A stretch of 13,464 bases of DNA from an uncultured Pseudanabaenaceae cyanobacterium (GCA_938015405.1 CALLPZ010000086.1:1-13464), one strand, 5' to 3'. Numbered from the stretch's first letter, positions 6,366 to 13,414 are shown. Made by a program: numbers and translations. Notes: generated by a model from the letters alone, not told the origin.

Positions 6366-7265
6366 ATGCTCCAACGGCAAGGTATTCCCGGCATCCAACA
6401 ATTACGGTCAGCCTGTCGTCGGCCTTTGGGATCCGTTGTCATGTTCTCCCTTGCCTTGTCTGGCGGCATTGTGCTGGGGACTGCCAGTCAGGGCCAAGCC
6501 CAGGAGTCTCTGCTGGTTCAGGCTGGAGAAGTGACGGCCCAGGTGGCGCGGAGTGAAGCAGAAGCTCCCGAGACTGTCCGCCAAGCCTTGTCCCAGTGGG
6601 AAAGTGCGGCGAATCAACGTGACCTGCGGGCATTGCTCCAAAATTATGGCCCTAACTATCGCAACTCCGATGGTTTGAATCGTCGAGCTCTGTCTACGTC
6701 TCTAAAGTCTTTCTGGAAGCGCTACCCCGAACTGTCCTATGAGACAGAGGTTGTGGGTTGGGAGAAGACGCGACGCGGTGGAGTGGCCGAGGTGGTGACT
6801 CGCATTGAGGGCAGTCGCTTGGAGGGGACCCGTCGCTTGGCATTGGTCTCCGTCCTTCGCAGTCGCCAGAGCTATGAAAATGGTCGACTCGTGCGAGAGG
6901 AAATCCTATCGGAGCGCAGTGAAGTGACCACGGGCGATCGCCCTCCAACCCTCCAGGTCAACTTGCCAGAGCGGGTTGCACCGGGCCAAAAGTACAACTT
7001 TGATGTGATTGTGCTGGAGCCCGTTGATGACGATCTGCTCCTGGGCGGTCTATTAGATGAGCCTGTGTCCCCCCAGGGATATGGCAAGCCGTCGGAGGCC
7101 GATTTGGCTCCCCTGGTAGATTCCCAGACGGGGACTGGCCCGGGTGGCATTTTCAAGATTGGTGAGGTCCCCCGTGATGGGAACGATCGCTGGATTTCGG
7201 CGGTGGTGATGCGCAAGGACGGAATCACGATGGTGACCCAGCGTTTACGAGTCGCCAAGCGTTAG
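6366..7265 (+). CDS. Secreted protein with NTF2/SnoaL-like domain
   Basis: The 299-residue product is not a named protein to me. The N-terminus has a basic region (RSACRRP, 14-20), a hydrophobic core (21-38) and a likely cleavage after GQA (45|46), so it should be exported. Residues about 68-185 look like an NTF2-like fold. The helix VRQALSQWESAANQRDLRALLQNY is followed by a short RRALSTSLKSFWKRYP helix and alternating strands, ending in ENGRLVREEI. The remaining part (190-299) is strand-rich and proline/glycine-containing, perhaps an Ig-like domain. There is no catalytic motif I can assign. The start has no strong ribosome binding site but gives the only complete signal peptide. Signal peptidase lepB follows 94 bases later on the same strand, so the two may be co-transcribed. 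Confidence 0.75.
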   Translation: MLQRQGIPGIQQLRSACRRPLGSVVMFSLALSGGIVLGTASQGQAQESLLVQAGEVTAQVARSEAEAPETVRQALSQWESAANQRDLRALLQNYGPNYRNSDGLNRRALSTSLKSFWKRYPELSYETEVVGWEKTRRGGVAEVVTRIEGSRLEGTRRLALVSVLRSRQSYENGRLVREEILSERSEVTTGDRPPTLQVNLPERVAPGQKYNFDVIVLEPVDDDLLLGGLLDEPVSPQGYGKPSEADLAPLVDSQTGTGPGGIFKIGEVPRDGNDRWISAVVMRKDGITMVTQRLRVAKR

Positions 7266-7359
7266 GCTTCTGAGCTTCATTGATTTCACTCTCGTTAAAT
7301 CGAGCCTTGTGAATCGGGCATCCTGGGTCTAGTGTCACTGTCTTTTCTGCAGAATCTCT

Positions 7360-8568
7360 ATGCCATCCAGTCTGCAACCGAGCCCTTGGTACGCCGTTAA
7401 CCTCTCGCTGTTGTTTCCCGGTGTGGGGCACTTTTATGGCGGTCAACCGCTCCGGGGGATGTTGTGGTTTGGTTTAGGGGTTGCCTTGTTGCTGCTGACG
7501 GTGTGGGCCTTTCTGGGGGCCCATGGCAATATTCAGCTAGGGGCAGGCTGTCTGGGCATGGGCCTGGTTTTATGGGTTTTCAGCGTCATTGATGCCTATG
7601 GCTGTTTGAGCCAGGGCCCTAAGCAGGTGTTTCGCTCCTTTGCCTCCCAGGCCAGCCAGGATGGGACCGCGAAGGACGTTTGGTTTTCTGTTTTTCTCTC
7701 TCAGCTGTTGCCGGGGCTTGGGCATCTGTATGCCAATCGCTTAGTGGCAGGCGCCATCTTTCTGGTGATCAGCCTGCTGTGGTTTACAGCTGTGACTTTG
7801 TTTAGTCCTGCATTGCTCGGTGTTGGAGCTTTGTTGGCGATCGCCTGTGCCCAGTTGGCTTGGCAGCTGAGTGTTCAACCTGAAGTGCTTAAAGCTAGTC
7901 CAGTCCAGGTTGGCGCCCGTGCTCCCGTCGGTAGGGCTATGGAGCCTTCGCCGATCGGCGAGGCGACGGGTCTGCAAATGGTGATGCCAGTTCAGGTCTC
8001 TCCGGCCCCCGCAGCGGCGAAGATGATCGTTCGCCAGGGCTTGGTTTTGGCGGTCCTGATTTTGCTCTCGCGTTCGTTGATGTTTGGCTCTGTGCCCCTT
8101 GTTGAGCATTGGATTGAGCCCTTTGCGGTACCCAGTGAGTCGATGGTGCCGACATTGCAGGTGGGCGATCGCATTCTCGTTTCCAAGTCTTCAGGTTATC
8201 GGCCAGAGCGCGGCGATATTGTGGTTTTCCGGAGTCACCATGCCATTGGAGAAGACGGGACGGTGGCGGAGTCGAAGGAGAGTCAGTTTTTTGTGAAGCG
8301 GCTCGTGGCCATGGGGGGCGATCAGGTGCAAATTGCCCAAGGGCAGTTGATTCTGAATGGTCAGCCCTTGCAAGAAGCCTATTTGCCGGAGCCCATTGCC
8401 TATGACCTAGCACCGCAGCAGCTATTGCCAGGTCAGCTGTTTGTGCTAGGAGACAATCGAAATTTCAGTTTTGATTCCCATGTTTGGGGCACGTTGCCTG
8501 CAGCAGATGTGGTGGGTAAGGCCTATCGCATTAGCTGGCCTCCAGAACGTAATCAGCCGTTATCCTGA
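7360..8568 (+). CDS. lepB: Signal peptidase I with duplicated membrane N-terminal extension
   Basis: The C-terminal half (about 225-402) is a type I signal peptidase, which removes signal peptides from exported proteins at the outer face of the membrane. It has one anchor segment (227-243), the nucleophile in PSESMVPTL (Ser261), GDRILVSK (269-276), RGDIVVF (284-290), the general base in FVKRLVAMGGD (Lys313) and box E GDNRNFSFDSHVWG (364-377). The protein is 402 residues, about twice the usual bacterial or cyanobacterial length of around 200. The extra N-terminal half contains two similar membrane units, LLFPGVGHFYGGQPLRG (17-33) and QLLPGLGHLYANRLVAG (115-131), each followed by hydrophobic segments. 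A proline/alanine-rich linker (about 172-222) comes next. The LPGxGHxY pattern resembles TM2-type membrane domains. No strong ribosome binding site precedes the ATG. Confidence 0.93.
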   Translation: MPSSLQPSPWYAVNLSLLFPGVGHFYGGQPLRGMLWFGLGVALLLLTVWAFLGAHGNIQLGAGCLGMGLVLWVFSVIDAYGCLSQGPKQVFRSFASQASQDGTAKDVWFSVFLSQLLPGLGHLYANRLVAGAIFLVISLLWFTAVTLFSPALLGVGALLAIACAQLAWQLSVQPEVLKASPVQVGARAPVGRAMEPSPIGEATGLQMVMPVQVSPAPAAAKMIVRQGLVLAVLILLSRSLMFGSVPLVEHWIEPFAVPSESMVPTLQVGDRILVSKSSGYRPERGDIVVFRSHHAIGEDGTVAESKESQFFVKRLVAMGGDQVQIAQGQLILNGQPLQEAYLPEPIAYDLAPQQLLPGQLFVLGDNRNFSFDSHVWGTLPAADVVGKAYRISWPPERNQPLS

Positions 8569-8586
8569 TGAGCGCTGTTCGGACCT

Positions 8587-8630
8587 AAAGAAAAAGGCGT
8601 GGCTCTTGCAAGAGCCACGCCTTTTTCTTT
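8587..8630. terminator. Bidirectional terminator, perfect 44-bp palindrome
   Basis: Every base from 8587 to 8608 pairs with 8609 to 8630. The stem is capped by TTGCAA, has a G/C core (GGCGTGGCTC), and carries A-rich and T-rich flanks that provide a T-run in both directions. It lies 19 bases after the lepB stop and 20 bases beyond the stop of the convergent outer-membrane protein gene, so it can end both transcripts. Confidence 0.92.
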
Positions 8631-8649
8631 TTCAGATGACTAAGCCGGC

Positions 8650-9186
8650 TTAAAACTGCCAGCCCACACCGGTTTGGATTGACACGGCAGGATCGCCATC
8701 CTTATCGCCACCTTCGTAGGCATCAAAGGCAACCAGCGCATTACCAAATACGACCCATTGAGTATTGGGAATGGCGTAGTCTACGCCGGGCTGAATCACA
8801 AAAGAAGCGCCATCACCCACAATGCTGCCGTTGGTACCAAAGGCCACACCTGCGCCAATATAGGGCTCTAGCTGCCAAGACACCGGAATGTCATAGGAAA
8901 CAGTGGGGACGATCGCCACACTGTCCCGATCTATGAACAGCTGCGCACGCGCCGAAATAGGCGACTTCAAAAACTTATAGCGAGCCGTGACCACACCTGC
9001 CGCATCGAGTTGTCCGTCATCATCACTCTCATGGCCAATGCCAAGGCCACCACCGATGTAGCTACCATAGGCCGGCTGGGCCGATGCCGATTGGGACAGT
9101 CCCACAGCTAGGGCCATGGAAGAGACGCTGAGGACAGCCAGCACCCTATGAAAAGGCTTAGAAAGTCCCGCTGAGCAGCACTTCAT
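8650..9186 (-). CDS. Small outer-membrane beta-barrel-like protein
   Basis: The 178-residue product has a signal peptide (basic SKPFHR, hydrophobic 14-31, cleavage at ASA|Q 36|37). It then shows alternating strands with glycine-rich hairpins: GSYIGGGLGIGHE, GVVTARYKF, ARAQLFIDRD, VAIVPTVSYDI, WQLEPYIGAGVAFG, FVIQPGVDYAI, WVVFGNALVAFDAY, AVSIQTGVGWQF. The C-terminal residue is phenylalanine, as in the Bam-dependent outer-membrane signal. The pattern fits an OmpA/OmpX-like eight-strand barrel. Acidic loops (DDDGQLD 55-61, GGDKDGDP 159-166) may face outward or bind cations. The frame opens at a GTG at 9204, but I chose the ATG at 9184-9186 because GGAG stands six bases upstream and nothing precedes the GTG. 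It is convergent with lepB and divergent from the small secreted protein. Exact function is unknown. Confidence 0.8.
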   Translation of the reverse strand: MKCCSAGLSKPFHRVLAVLSVSSMALAVGLSQSASAQPAYGSYIGGGLGIGHESDDDGQLDAAGVVTARYKFLKSPISARAQLFIDRDSVAIVPTVSYDIPVSWQLEPYIGAGVAFGTNGSIVGDGASFVIQPGVDYAIPNTQWVVFGNALVAFDAYEGGDKDGDPAVSIQTGVGWQF

Positions 9187-9192
9187 CCGTTT

Positions 9193-9196
9193 CTCC
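9193..9196 (-). promoter_or_regulatory. Ribosome binding site deciding the barrel-protein start
   Basis: Minus-strand GGAG, six bases before the ATG at 9184-9186. It lies inside the longer frame that starts with GTG at 9204, which argues against that longer start. Confidence 0.6.
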
Positions 9197-9204
9197 AGTG
9201 ACAC

Positions 9205-9600
9205 AATTGACTTGAACGGACAATACCTTAGCTTAAAATTTCTCGATTGGTCAGGATTTCAAGCAATTTCTCGTGGAGAAACAGTAAAGCCAAGCAACGC
9301 TACGGGATGGCAAAGCCCTGTGTAGCAAGTTCTCGCGCAAATGGGCTGATTTCCGGTTTGCACAGAATGGAAGGACAGTCTGTAAACAGACACAATGCCA
9401 TCGGCAGAGCCAAAAAGCTGGGCCATCCTAGAGACAAGTCAGCCATACTGCTGATGGAATTGCCGCAAACGGCTTGGGTCCCTGGTCTAGGAATTGACTT
9501 GTCGCATGACCCCGCTGATTTTCCCATCTTCTGCTCTAACCCTAGAGCCAGCGAGGATTGGCTAGCGTTGCAATTCGTTCATTGATGAGGAGTTGAAACC
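9205..9600. other. Gene-free divergent region between two envelope-protein genes
   Basis: A 112-codon frame (9247-9585, TTG start) crosses most of this region. It has no ribosome binding site, no recognisable domain and a composition unlike its neighbours, so I treat it as chance. The region must hold the divergent promoters. I see the dyad GTCTGT-AA-ACAGAC at 9378-9391 and a TTGACT at 9494-9499 without a good -10 partner. Confidence 0.5.
9378..9391. promoter_or_regulatory. Short dyad, possible operator
   Basis: GTCTGT and ACAGAC are exact inverted arms around an AA spacer, roughly midway between two divergent genes for exported proteins. It does not match the cyanobacterial NtcA or LexA patterns I know. 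The regulatory role is inferred from position only. Confidence 0.3.
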
Positions 9601-10026
9601 ATGGCTAAAAAGATGAATCGCTGGATTGTTGGAGCAATGGCGGCTTTGGTAGGCAGTGCTAGCGCTGCGGTTGCCGTACCGGCTCGGGTTGTGACCCAGC
9701 TCAATCAGCCCATGAGCCTGCAGGGCATGTCGGGGGGCAGTGTCGCCAGTGACTGTGGCAATATCTCTGCTCAGCCCAGTCAAGAGCTCCAGCTCACCGA
9801 TGAATTTGCCCAAACTTCAGGCTATCTCCGCTTCGTCGTGGAAGGCGAGGGTGACCCAACGTTGCTGATTGAAGGTCCTGCGGGTCGCTTCTGCGTTCTA
9901 TCCGATCATGCAATGTCCAAGGGGCCTGAAGCCGTGGGCTACTGGTTGCCTGGCACCTACAAGATCTATGTGGGCGATCGCGAAGCCCAGAGTCACCCCT
10001 ACAGCCTCTCGATTTTGGCCGAGTAA
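9601..10026 (+). CDS. Small secreted protein, conserved type of unknown function
   Basis: The 141-residue product begins with a clear signal peptide (MAKKMNRW, hydrophobic 9-25, cleavage probably after AVA at 25|26). The mature part is strand-rich and has two cysteines (C52, C98), in SDCGNIS and GRFCVL, that could form a disulfide in the periplasm. Segments YLRFVVEGEGDPTLLIEGPAGRFC and YWLPGTYKIYVGDR resemble the jelly-roll style of PPC-like (pre-peptidase C-terminal) domains, in which a carbohydrate- or peptide-binding sandwich ends in GTYxIxVG. This is a resemblance, not a firm assignment. AGGAG (9588-9592) stands eight bases before the ATG. The stop codon lies inside a hairpin. Confidence 0.75.
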   Translation: MAKKMNRWIVGAMAALVGSASAAVAVPARVVTQLNQPMSLQGMSGGSVASDCGNISAQPSQELQLTDEFAQTSGYLRFVVEGEGDPTLLIEGPAGRFCVLSDHAMSKGPEAVGYWLPGTYKIYVGDREAQSHPYSLSILAE

Positions 10027-10054
10027 TTCCCGTTAAATTACGGTCTAATTACTC
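10021..10054 (+). repeat. Nested hairpin overlapping the stop codon of the small secreted protein
   Basis: GAGTAATT (10021-10028) pairs with AATTACTC (10047-10054). Inside it CCGT (10030-10033) pairs with ACGG (10040-10043) around TAAATT. The TAA stop at 10024-10026 is in the left arm. No T-run follows, so it is more likely an mRNA 3' structure than a terminator. Confidence 0.4.
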
Positions 10055-10502
10055 TGGCTTGTGACATTCACATCACATTGACGGCGGCAGGAGACGTGGC
10101 AGCATCGCAGCAACGCGATACCCATCATCTTGGCCGCCGTTTTCGATGGATTAGATTTGCGAGTCCGCAAAGATATCTTTCTTGATAAGGGCGTTACTTT
10201 TTGGATGCCATTGGCAGAATAGAAGTAGCGGACCTCGGGGTAGCTTTCTGAAAATCTCAGTCCATCATTGCGATGTATTGAGCTTTGTTGCTCCTGGGTG
10301 CTCCTAAAGACGCAAACCGCATGTCACCAACACGGCTTTGGCAAAGCGTATTAAATGTTGCTGTCTCTGCTCGACGACTTGTTTAAGGTTGACCTGCCAC
10401 TGATTCCAGAGTCTGTTGAATCAGCCTTAAATTGTTTTGTTGATCTGTCCAGCATCGGTTTGTTGAGTCGGTTTCATTTGTTAGCAACTCATCAATAGCA
10501 CC
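10027..10502. other. 476-base gene-free region
   Basis: No frame of useful length occurs on either strand. Besides the hairpin at 10021-10054 there is a distant inverted repeat ACGGCGGC (10081-10088) with GCCGCCGT (10133-10140), followed by TTT and enclosing a smaller hairpin. I recognise no tRNA, known riboswitch or known cyanobacterial small RNA. The last 200 bases should contain the promoter and leader of the gene at 10503, but I could not identify a reliable -10/-35 pair. Confidence 0.5.
10081..10143 (+). terminator. Possible structured terminator of the small secreted-protein gene
   Basis: An 8-bp GC-rich stem (10081-10088 with 10133-10140) encloses 44 bases that hold an inner hairpin (ATCGC 10104-10108 with GCGAT 10115-10119). 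The outer stem is followed only by TTTT (10140-10143). It lies 55 bases beyond the stop. The long loop makes this a weak terminator. A structured non-coding RNA element is an alternative. Confidence 0.3.
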
Positions 10503-11234
10503 ATGGCTACAGCTGTTACCTCGACCTATAGTTCAGCTCAGATGACCGCCTGGTTACGCGGTTTACTTAGCGTGGCTTGGGCCGACGGAAATTTTGACGA
10601 AATTGAGCGTGAGCTCATCAGCGAATTGACCCGAGACGAGTTAGCTCCCGGTCTTAACGTTGAGCAATTTGAGCCCATTTCTGCTGAAGAACTTGCGGAG
10701 GGCTTGGGAGATCGTCCTAGCCTGCGGGAGAACTTTTTACGCACCGCAGTGATGGTCGCAGTGGCAGATGGAATTTATTCAACGCCGGAAGACGAAATGC
10801 TTCAATCCTTTTGCCATGTACTGGAGCTAGATTGCTCCGTACTGGCCTCTCTGCGAGCCACGCTGCCAGGCCAGGCGGGTGGAGCAGATGAACCCCTGAC
10901 TGCTCCCTCTACAGCTTCAACTCTCCCTGCTGTGGGTCCTGCTAGTGGTCTTAAACCTCCTGCCCAGAGCAGCGGCATTGATGTACTCAAGCCTGCCCGC
11001 ACTTGGTTAGATGGCCTAGATGTGGATGATCCCCGTGTCGCACGCTTTCTGTGCAAGATGATCCCGGCCCAATGTCCTTTTGAGCGGGACGTCAAACTGT
11101 TCGGTAAGAAGATTGTTCACATTCCCCCGATGTGTAAAATCAATCCTCTCTATGAGCAGCTTGTGGGCCTTCGCTTCCGCTCCCTTTGCTATTTGGCTGA
11201 TGATTGCGGCGAGGATGTGAGTCAGTTCTGCTAG
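10503..11234 (+). CDS. TerB-like domain fused to Mo-dependent nitrogenase C-terminal domain
   Basis: The 243-residue cytoplasmic-type protein has two parts. Residues about 12-118 resemble the TerB/tellurite-resistance helical fold, with a doubled acidic pattern WADGNFDEIE (26-35) and VADGIYSTPEDE (87-98) that in TerB relatives can bind metal. A proline/serine/alanine-rich linker (122-158) follows. Residues about 165-243 match the family named Mo-dependent nitrogenase C-terminus (Mo-nitro_C): DDPRVARFLCKMIPAQCPFE, LFGKKIVHIPPMCKINPLYEQL, LRFRSLCYLADDCGEDV. Six cysteines lie in the last 60 residues (184, 191, 211, 229, 235, 243). The family name comes from fusions in some nitrogenase-related proteins. 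No nif gene is visible here, so a direct role in nitrogen fixation is not supported. The gene ends before a strong terminator. Biochemical function is unknown to me. Confidence 0.82.
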   Translation: MATAVTSTYSSAQMTAWLRGLLSVAWADGNFDEIERELISELTRDELAPGLNVEQFEPISAEELAEGLGDRPSLRENFLRTAVMVAVADGIYSTPEDEMLQSFCHVLELDCSVLASLRATLPGQAGGADEPLTAPSTASTLPAVGPASGLKPPAQSSGIDVLKPARTWLDGLDVDDPRVARFLCKMIPAQCPFERDVKLFGKKIVHIPPMCKINPLYEQLVGLRFRSLCYLADDCGEDVSQFC

Positions 11235-11260
11235 GCTCCATTTCCGATATTCTCCCTATT

Positions 11261-11293
11261 GGGGCTTGGTCAATGGCCAGGCCCCTCTTTTTT
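11261..11293 (+). terminator. Strong terminator between the TerB/Mo-nitro_C gene and the FAD oxidoreductase
   Basis: Bases 11261-11271 pair with 11275-11285 over 11 positions (two wobble pairs), with a 3-base loop and GGGGC/GCCCC at the base. TCTTTTTT (11286-11293) follows. This is a textbook rho-independent terminator, 26 bases after the upstream stop. It lies inside the longest possible frame of the oxidoreductase, which argues for the downstream start at 11312. Confidence 0.85.
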
Positions 11294-11311
11294 GAGGGAA
11301 TGGTTCGACCG

Positions 11312-13123
11312 ATGGAGCGCTTAAAAACAGAAGTCTTGGTGGTAGGTGGCGGCACGGGGGGGACGGCTGCAGCGATTCAGGCAGCTCGACGGGGTGCCCA
11401 AGTGGTTTTAGTGAGTGAGTTTGCCTGGCTAGGCGGGATGCTCACGAGTGCGGGAGTTCCTGTACCCGATGGCAATGAATTACGCCCTTGGCAGACGGGC
11501 CTATGGGGTGCCTTTCTTTCAACGCTTTACCAGCGCCAGCCCGGTGGCTTGGACCACAGCTGGGTGAGCTGTTTTAGCTATGAGCCTAGGGTGGGGGCTC
11601 AGGTTTTTGCTGATTGGGCAGAAGCGCTGCCGAACTTGCGCTGGATTCAAGGCCAAGTTCCTAAGGCTGTGGAGCGTGAAGGGGATTGTTTGAACGCTGT
11701 TCAATTCGAGGACTATCGCATTGAGGCCCAGGTCATCGTCGATGGTACAGAACTGGGTGATTTGCTGGCGCTGGGTGATGTTCCCTATCGCTGGGGCTGG
11801 GAGGCCCAGTCACAATGGCAAGAACCGAGCGCACCGCTCCAAGCTGACCTGGACTCAGATTTGTTCTATCAGCGTTATCCTGTCCAGTCTCCCACTTGGA
11901 TCGCGATGTTGCGGGACTATGGCGAGGGAGTTGAGGCGCCGCTGATTCCCGCTCCAGATTTTGATGTGGATGAGGCTTTTGGAGGAGCAGGCGATCGCTT
12001 TGGTTCCGAGCGCCTCCTTAGCTACGGCCAGCTACCAGCTGACGGAACAGGCCAGCCCAGCTACATGCTCAACTGGCCGATCCAGGGCAATGACTACGGC
12101 TATGGCTTGGAGCGGTTGCGAGGGAGTCTGGCAGAGTGGCAGGCTTGGGCCAGAGAAGCGATCGCCTACTCCCAGGGCTTTGCCCATTACCTTCAACGAG
12201 AGTATGGTCGCCGCTACGGCCTCGCCAGTGATTGCTTTCCTCAGGCTTCGGCAGGTCTCGGTGGCGGAGCCTTTGCTTTGCATCCCTACTACCGCGAAAG
12301 CAGGCGGGGCATTGGCCTGGCTACGGTGATTGAGCAAGACCTGTTACCTCAGAAGGATGGCTTTGTTGCGGCACTGCCCCATGATCTGGCGGGGAAAATG
12401 AGTGCGATCGCCCTGGGCAACTACCCCAACGATCATCACTATCCTGAGCGGGAAATTAAGCTAGCCCCGAAAGCCCGTCGCTGGGGCGGACGTTGGACTG
12501 GAACCCCCTTCACCATCCCCTATGGTGCCTTGGTGCCCCACAGCGTAGATGGCCTACTGTTCTGCGAAAAGAATATTTCTGTGTCCCACATGGCCAATGG
12601 GGCAACCCGCCTTCAACCGACGGTGCTTGGGACAGGCCAGGCCGTTGGGATGGCTGCAGCGCTTTGTGTGGAGCAGGGCTGCCAGCCGAGGAACTTGGAT
12701 GTGCTGACCCTTCAACAGGCTCTGATTTCGGACCCAATGGCACCCAGCGCAGTAGTGCCGTTATATAACCTGTCGCCGGAGCGAGAGGACTGGCGATCGC
12801 TGCAGCAATTCTACCTGGAGCACCCGGAGCGCTATCCCTACGATGGTGAACATCCTGACTTAGACCTGAGCCCAGGTCAGGCTCGTGAATGCTCAATAGA
12901 GCACTTTAAGCACACCAGCAGCCTCTGCCTAGCTGATGAGAACGAAGGCTACCGCCTAAGCCATCCTGACTATCCTCAGGGGCTGCCCTTAATCACATTG
13001 AGGCCTGAGGTGGAAGCCATCCTGCGAGACCTCAAGACGGGCCAAAGCATTTCAGTTGTAGGCCTGCTTAACCCTGCTGGCCCCTGGCTGCGGGCCACTG
13101 CTTTGGTCCTACAACCCGAGTGA
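11312..13123 (+). CDS. FAD-dependent oxidoreductase (FAD_oxidored family)
   Basis: The 603-residue product starts with a dinucleotide-binding fold: TEVLVVGGGTGGTAAAIQAARRG (6-28) with GGGTGG at 12-17, and Glu36 at the end of the second strand binding the FAD ribose. WLGGMLTSAGV (39-49) follows, typical of the FAD-dependent oxidoreductase family that includes xanthan-lyase-like proteins. A distal FAD-contacting segment, FCEKNISVSHMANGATRLQP (417-436) then GTGQAVGMAAAL (440-451), completes the fold. Substrate is unknown. There is no signal peptide or membrane segment, so it is probably soluble and cytoplasmic. The frame can be opened at 11204 inside the previous gene, but a terminator and non-conserved text lie there. 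In-frame ATGs exist at 11273, 11300 and 11312, and I chose 11312 because the family core starts immediately after it. The 3' end overlaps the next, convergent gene by 15 bases. Confidence 0.87.
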   Translation: MERLKTEVLVVGGGTGGTAAAIQAARRGAQVVLVSEFAWLGGMLTSAGVPVPDGNELRPWQTGLWGAFLSTLYQRQPGGLDHSWVSCFSYEPRVGAQVFADWAEALPNLRWIQGQVPKAVEREGDCLNAVQFEDYRIEAQVIVDGTELGDLLALGDVPYRWGWEAQSQWQEPSAPLQADLDSDLFYQRYPVQSPTWIAMLRDYGEGVEAPLIPAPDFDVDEAFGGAGDRFGSERLLSYGQLPADGTGQPSYMLNWPIQGNDYGYGLERLRGSLAEWQAWAREAIAYSQGFAHYLQREYGRRYGLASDCFPQASAGLGGGAFALHPYYRESRRGIGLATVIEQDLLPQKDGFVAALPHDLAGKMSAIALGNYPNDHHYPEREIKLAPKARRWGGRWTGTPFTIPYGALVPHSVDGLLFCEKNISVSHMANGATRLQPTVLGTGQAVGMAAALCVEQGCQPRNLDVLTLQQALISDPMAPSAVVPLYNLSPEREDWRSLQQFYLEHPERYPYDGEHPDLDLSPGQARECSIEHFKHTSSLCLADENEGYRLSHPDYPQGLPLITLRPEVEAILRDLKTGQSISVVGLLNPAGPWLRATALVLQPE

Positions 13124-13414
13124 CTGTAACAAAGCCTCAAACTCATCCCAGCGAAGCCCTTGGGCAATGTATTCAGGATTGTTCGGTTGATAAGGTCCCT
13201 TTAATCGGTCTACTGCCACAATCTCCGCTTCTGCGGGCAGTACTGGTATGTCTGGATCGTAATCCGTTGCCCGCATCAACGAACTCGAAAACCCCTTAAA
13301 CACCATCACCATGTCGGTCTCGTCCGCCACCCTTGCTTCCACCATCAGCACCTCATCGGGGCAGCGCAAACTATATTGTTCCAAGCGTTGACCCGAAGAA
13401 GGAACATCAACCAT
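13109..13414 (-). CDS. Small conserved protein of unknown function
   Basis: The 101-residue product is acidic and soluble, with no signal peptide or membrane segment. Recognisable text is RLEQYSLRCPDEVLMVEARV (10-29), the strand-like VMVFKGFSSSLMRATDYDPDIPVLP (37-61) and the C-terminal LRWDEFEALLQSLGL. From memory the FKGFSSSL...DPDxPVLP signature recurs in small cyanobacterial proteins and related plastid proteins, but I cannot name the family or a function. The frame can be opened at a TTG at 13432. I prefer the ATG at 13414, with a minus-strand GAGGTG about ten bases upstream, as the longer start adds only MRCAWT. It is convergent with the FAD oxidoreductase, and the last 15 bases of both genes overlap on opposite strands. 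Confidence 0.75.
   Translation of the reverse strand: MVDVPSSGQRLEQYSLRCPDEVLMVEARVADETDMVMVFKGFSSSLMRATDYDPDIPVLPAEAEIVAVDRLKGPYQPNNPEYIAQGLRWDEFEALLQSLGL

Noticed and set aside
9378..9391. NtcA or LexA binding site
   Set aside because: The dyad GTCTGT-AA-ACAGAC has neither the GTA-N8-TAC spacing of NtcA nor the GTAC-type arms of cyanobacterial LexA.
9247..9585. 112-codon frame starting with TTG between the two small exported-protein genes
   Set aside because: Rare start codon without a ribosome binding site, no recognisable family, and it fills a region that must hold divergent promoters.
10503..11234. Nitrogen-fixation locus suggested by the Mo-nitrogenase C-terminal domain
   Set aside because: No nif structural, assembly or regulatory gene is present in the window. 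The domain name alone does not show nitrogen fixation.
11204..11311. N-terminal extension of the FAD oxidoreductase overlapping the previous gene
   Set aside because: It contains a strong rho-independent terminator, and the text before MERLKTEVLVVGGG does not resemble the family.
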